From DATFKA01 sp042095835 (lineage in GTDB: Bacteria; Bacteroidota; Bacteroidia; Chitinophagales; Saprospiraceae): DNA of 64,000 nucleotides. The notes beneath the pieces are model-generated. The model saw only the letters and a program-made list of their open reading frames with translations, was not told where the DNA came from and did no database searches. Positions 63,757-64,000 of the stretch are shown piece after piece (positions within the stretch are counted from its first letter, which is position 1; each line of letters begins with the position of its first letter). Where the stretch lies: positions 24,193-88,192 of the forward strand of contig JBELML010000011.1 of NCBI GenBank assembly GCA_042095835.1, read 5' to 3'. A program made the position numbers and the translations under genes.

Positions 63757-63811
63757 CTACCAACCAGAGGCAGAGGGGCTTGTATCGCAGGCTAACCAAG
63801 CTAGCCGCTAA
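63757..63811. repeat. 55-bp structured repeat, copy 2 (after the ankyrin gene)
   Basis: Same orientation as copy 1 at 63113-63167, 45 of 55 positions equal, sharing the uninterrupted block GAGGGGCTTGTAT and the end CTAGCCGCTAA. The hairpin arms are less perfect than in copy 1. Confidence 0.8.
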
Positions 63812-63888
63812 GAGTAACAAGCGCAAAGTTTTCCTTGAGGAGGAGACAAATTAAGTATCAATTTAATTCTTTACTATATGCCAGATGA

Positions 63889-64000
63889 TAGGGCAAACGC
63901 ATTAAAATAAAAACTTAAAAAGAAATGGTTATTTCTCGAAATTAAGTGTGAATAAGGTCATAAGCGAAGTGCGGGATGCCGCCTAGGCACTGTTCGAGTG
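63889..64000. repeat. Structured dispersed repeat, copy 2 (cut by window edge)
   Basis: It begins TAGGGCAAACGCATT and follows the repeat at 46325 in the same orientation with scattered substitutions and small gaps to the end of the window, including the block GCCGCCTAGGCA. The hairpin half seen in copy 1 at 46446-46495 would lie beyond the edge. Confidence 0.75.

Noticed and set aside
1..64000. CRISPR array, tRNA or rRNA genes
   Set aside because: No regularly spaced identical repeats, no tRNA-type arm pattern and no rRNA-like stretch were seen by reading; a covariance-model scan would be more sensitive.

Overview
The window looks like the chromosome of a free-living, probably marine or aquatic member of the Bacteroidota, most likely the Saprospiria/Lewinella side of the phylum. 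This is inferred from gene content: FecI-FecR-STN/TonB modules, TlpA-like proteins with long N-terminal domains, TolB-propeller/amidohydrolase fusions, VPS10-like BNR proteins, DUF3822 next to rsmD, and recF-DUF721 close to a TPR-ribH pair. Base composition is moderate to AT-rich by eye and Shine-Dalgarno sequences are weak. No tRNA, rRNA, CRISPR array, complete insertion sequence or prophage was recognised.

Layout. 1-5022: signalling/uptake module A (ECF sigma, zincin-like lipoprotein, FecR, partial TonB receptor, and a divergent Cys-bounded repeat lipoprotein). 5141-11646: double GNAT protein, large secreted propeller-amidohydrolase, small secreted protein, thiol-disulfide protein. 11754-20604: housekeeping (pyrB, pyrR, glnS, argS, rsmD, DUF3822, a bactofilin, tsaD). 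20601-33897: secreted and degradative functions (DPP-IV-like peptidase, molybdenum hydroxylase pair, sulfatase, GH13, BNR/sortilin-like protein, S41 peptidase). 33914-44281: AraC regulator, methyltransferase, RibBA with a decayed RibA half, glycosyltransferase, patatin, MBL hydrolase, ribH, TPR protein, pdhA, recF, DUF721, HesB/IscA. 44474-51860: hypothetical protein, Tat-type class V aminotransferase, OmpA lipoprotein, SulP transporter, LytTR regulator and LytS-like kinase. 52087-58616: argE, then module B (ECF sigma, FecR, TonB receptor, repeat lipoprotein). 58793-64000: zinc-ribbon membrane protein, proA/proB, small DNA-binding and membrane proteins, and an ankyrin gene inside structured dispersed repeats.

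The most notable observation is that modules A and B, about 50 kb apart, both pair an ECF sigma/FecR/STN-TonB cell-surface signalling cascade with a lipoprotein built from an unrecognised acidic repeat. Each of the five repeats starts and ends with Cys, spaced 74, 74, 74, 71 and 71 residues. Each module also carries two copies of a module-specific promoter-like motif with invariant spacing: GGAAC-N13-RTTTCC in A and TAGGGGATTT-N12-TGTC in B. In each module one copy precedes the FecR operon and the other precedes the repeat lipoprotein. This suggests two paralogous regulons in which the lipoprotein is a sigma-controlled surface partner of the receptor. Other points worth checking are a RibBA whose GTP cyclohydrolase II half lacks its zinc cysteines, an RsmD with GPPY in place of DPPY, and several small structured repeats, one inside a 13-bp direct repeat that looks like a target-site duplication.
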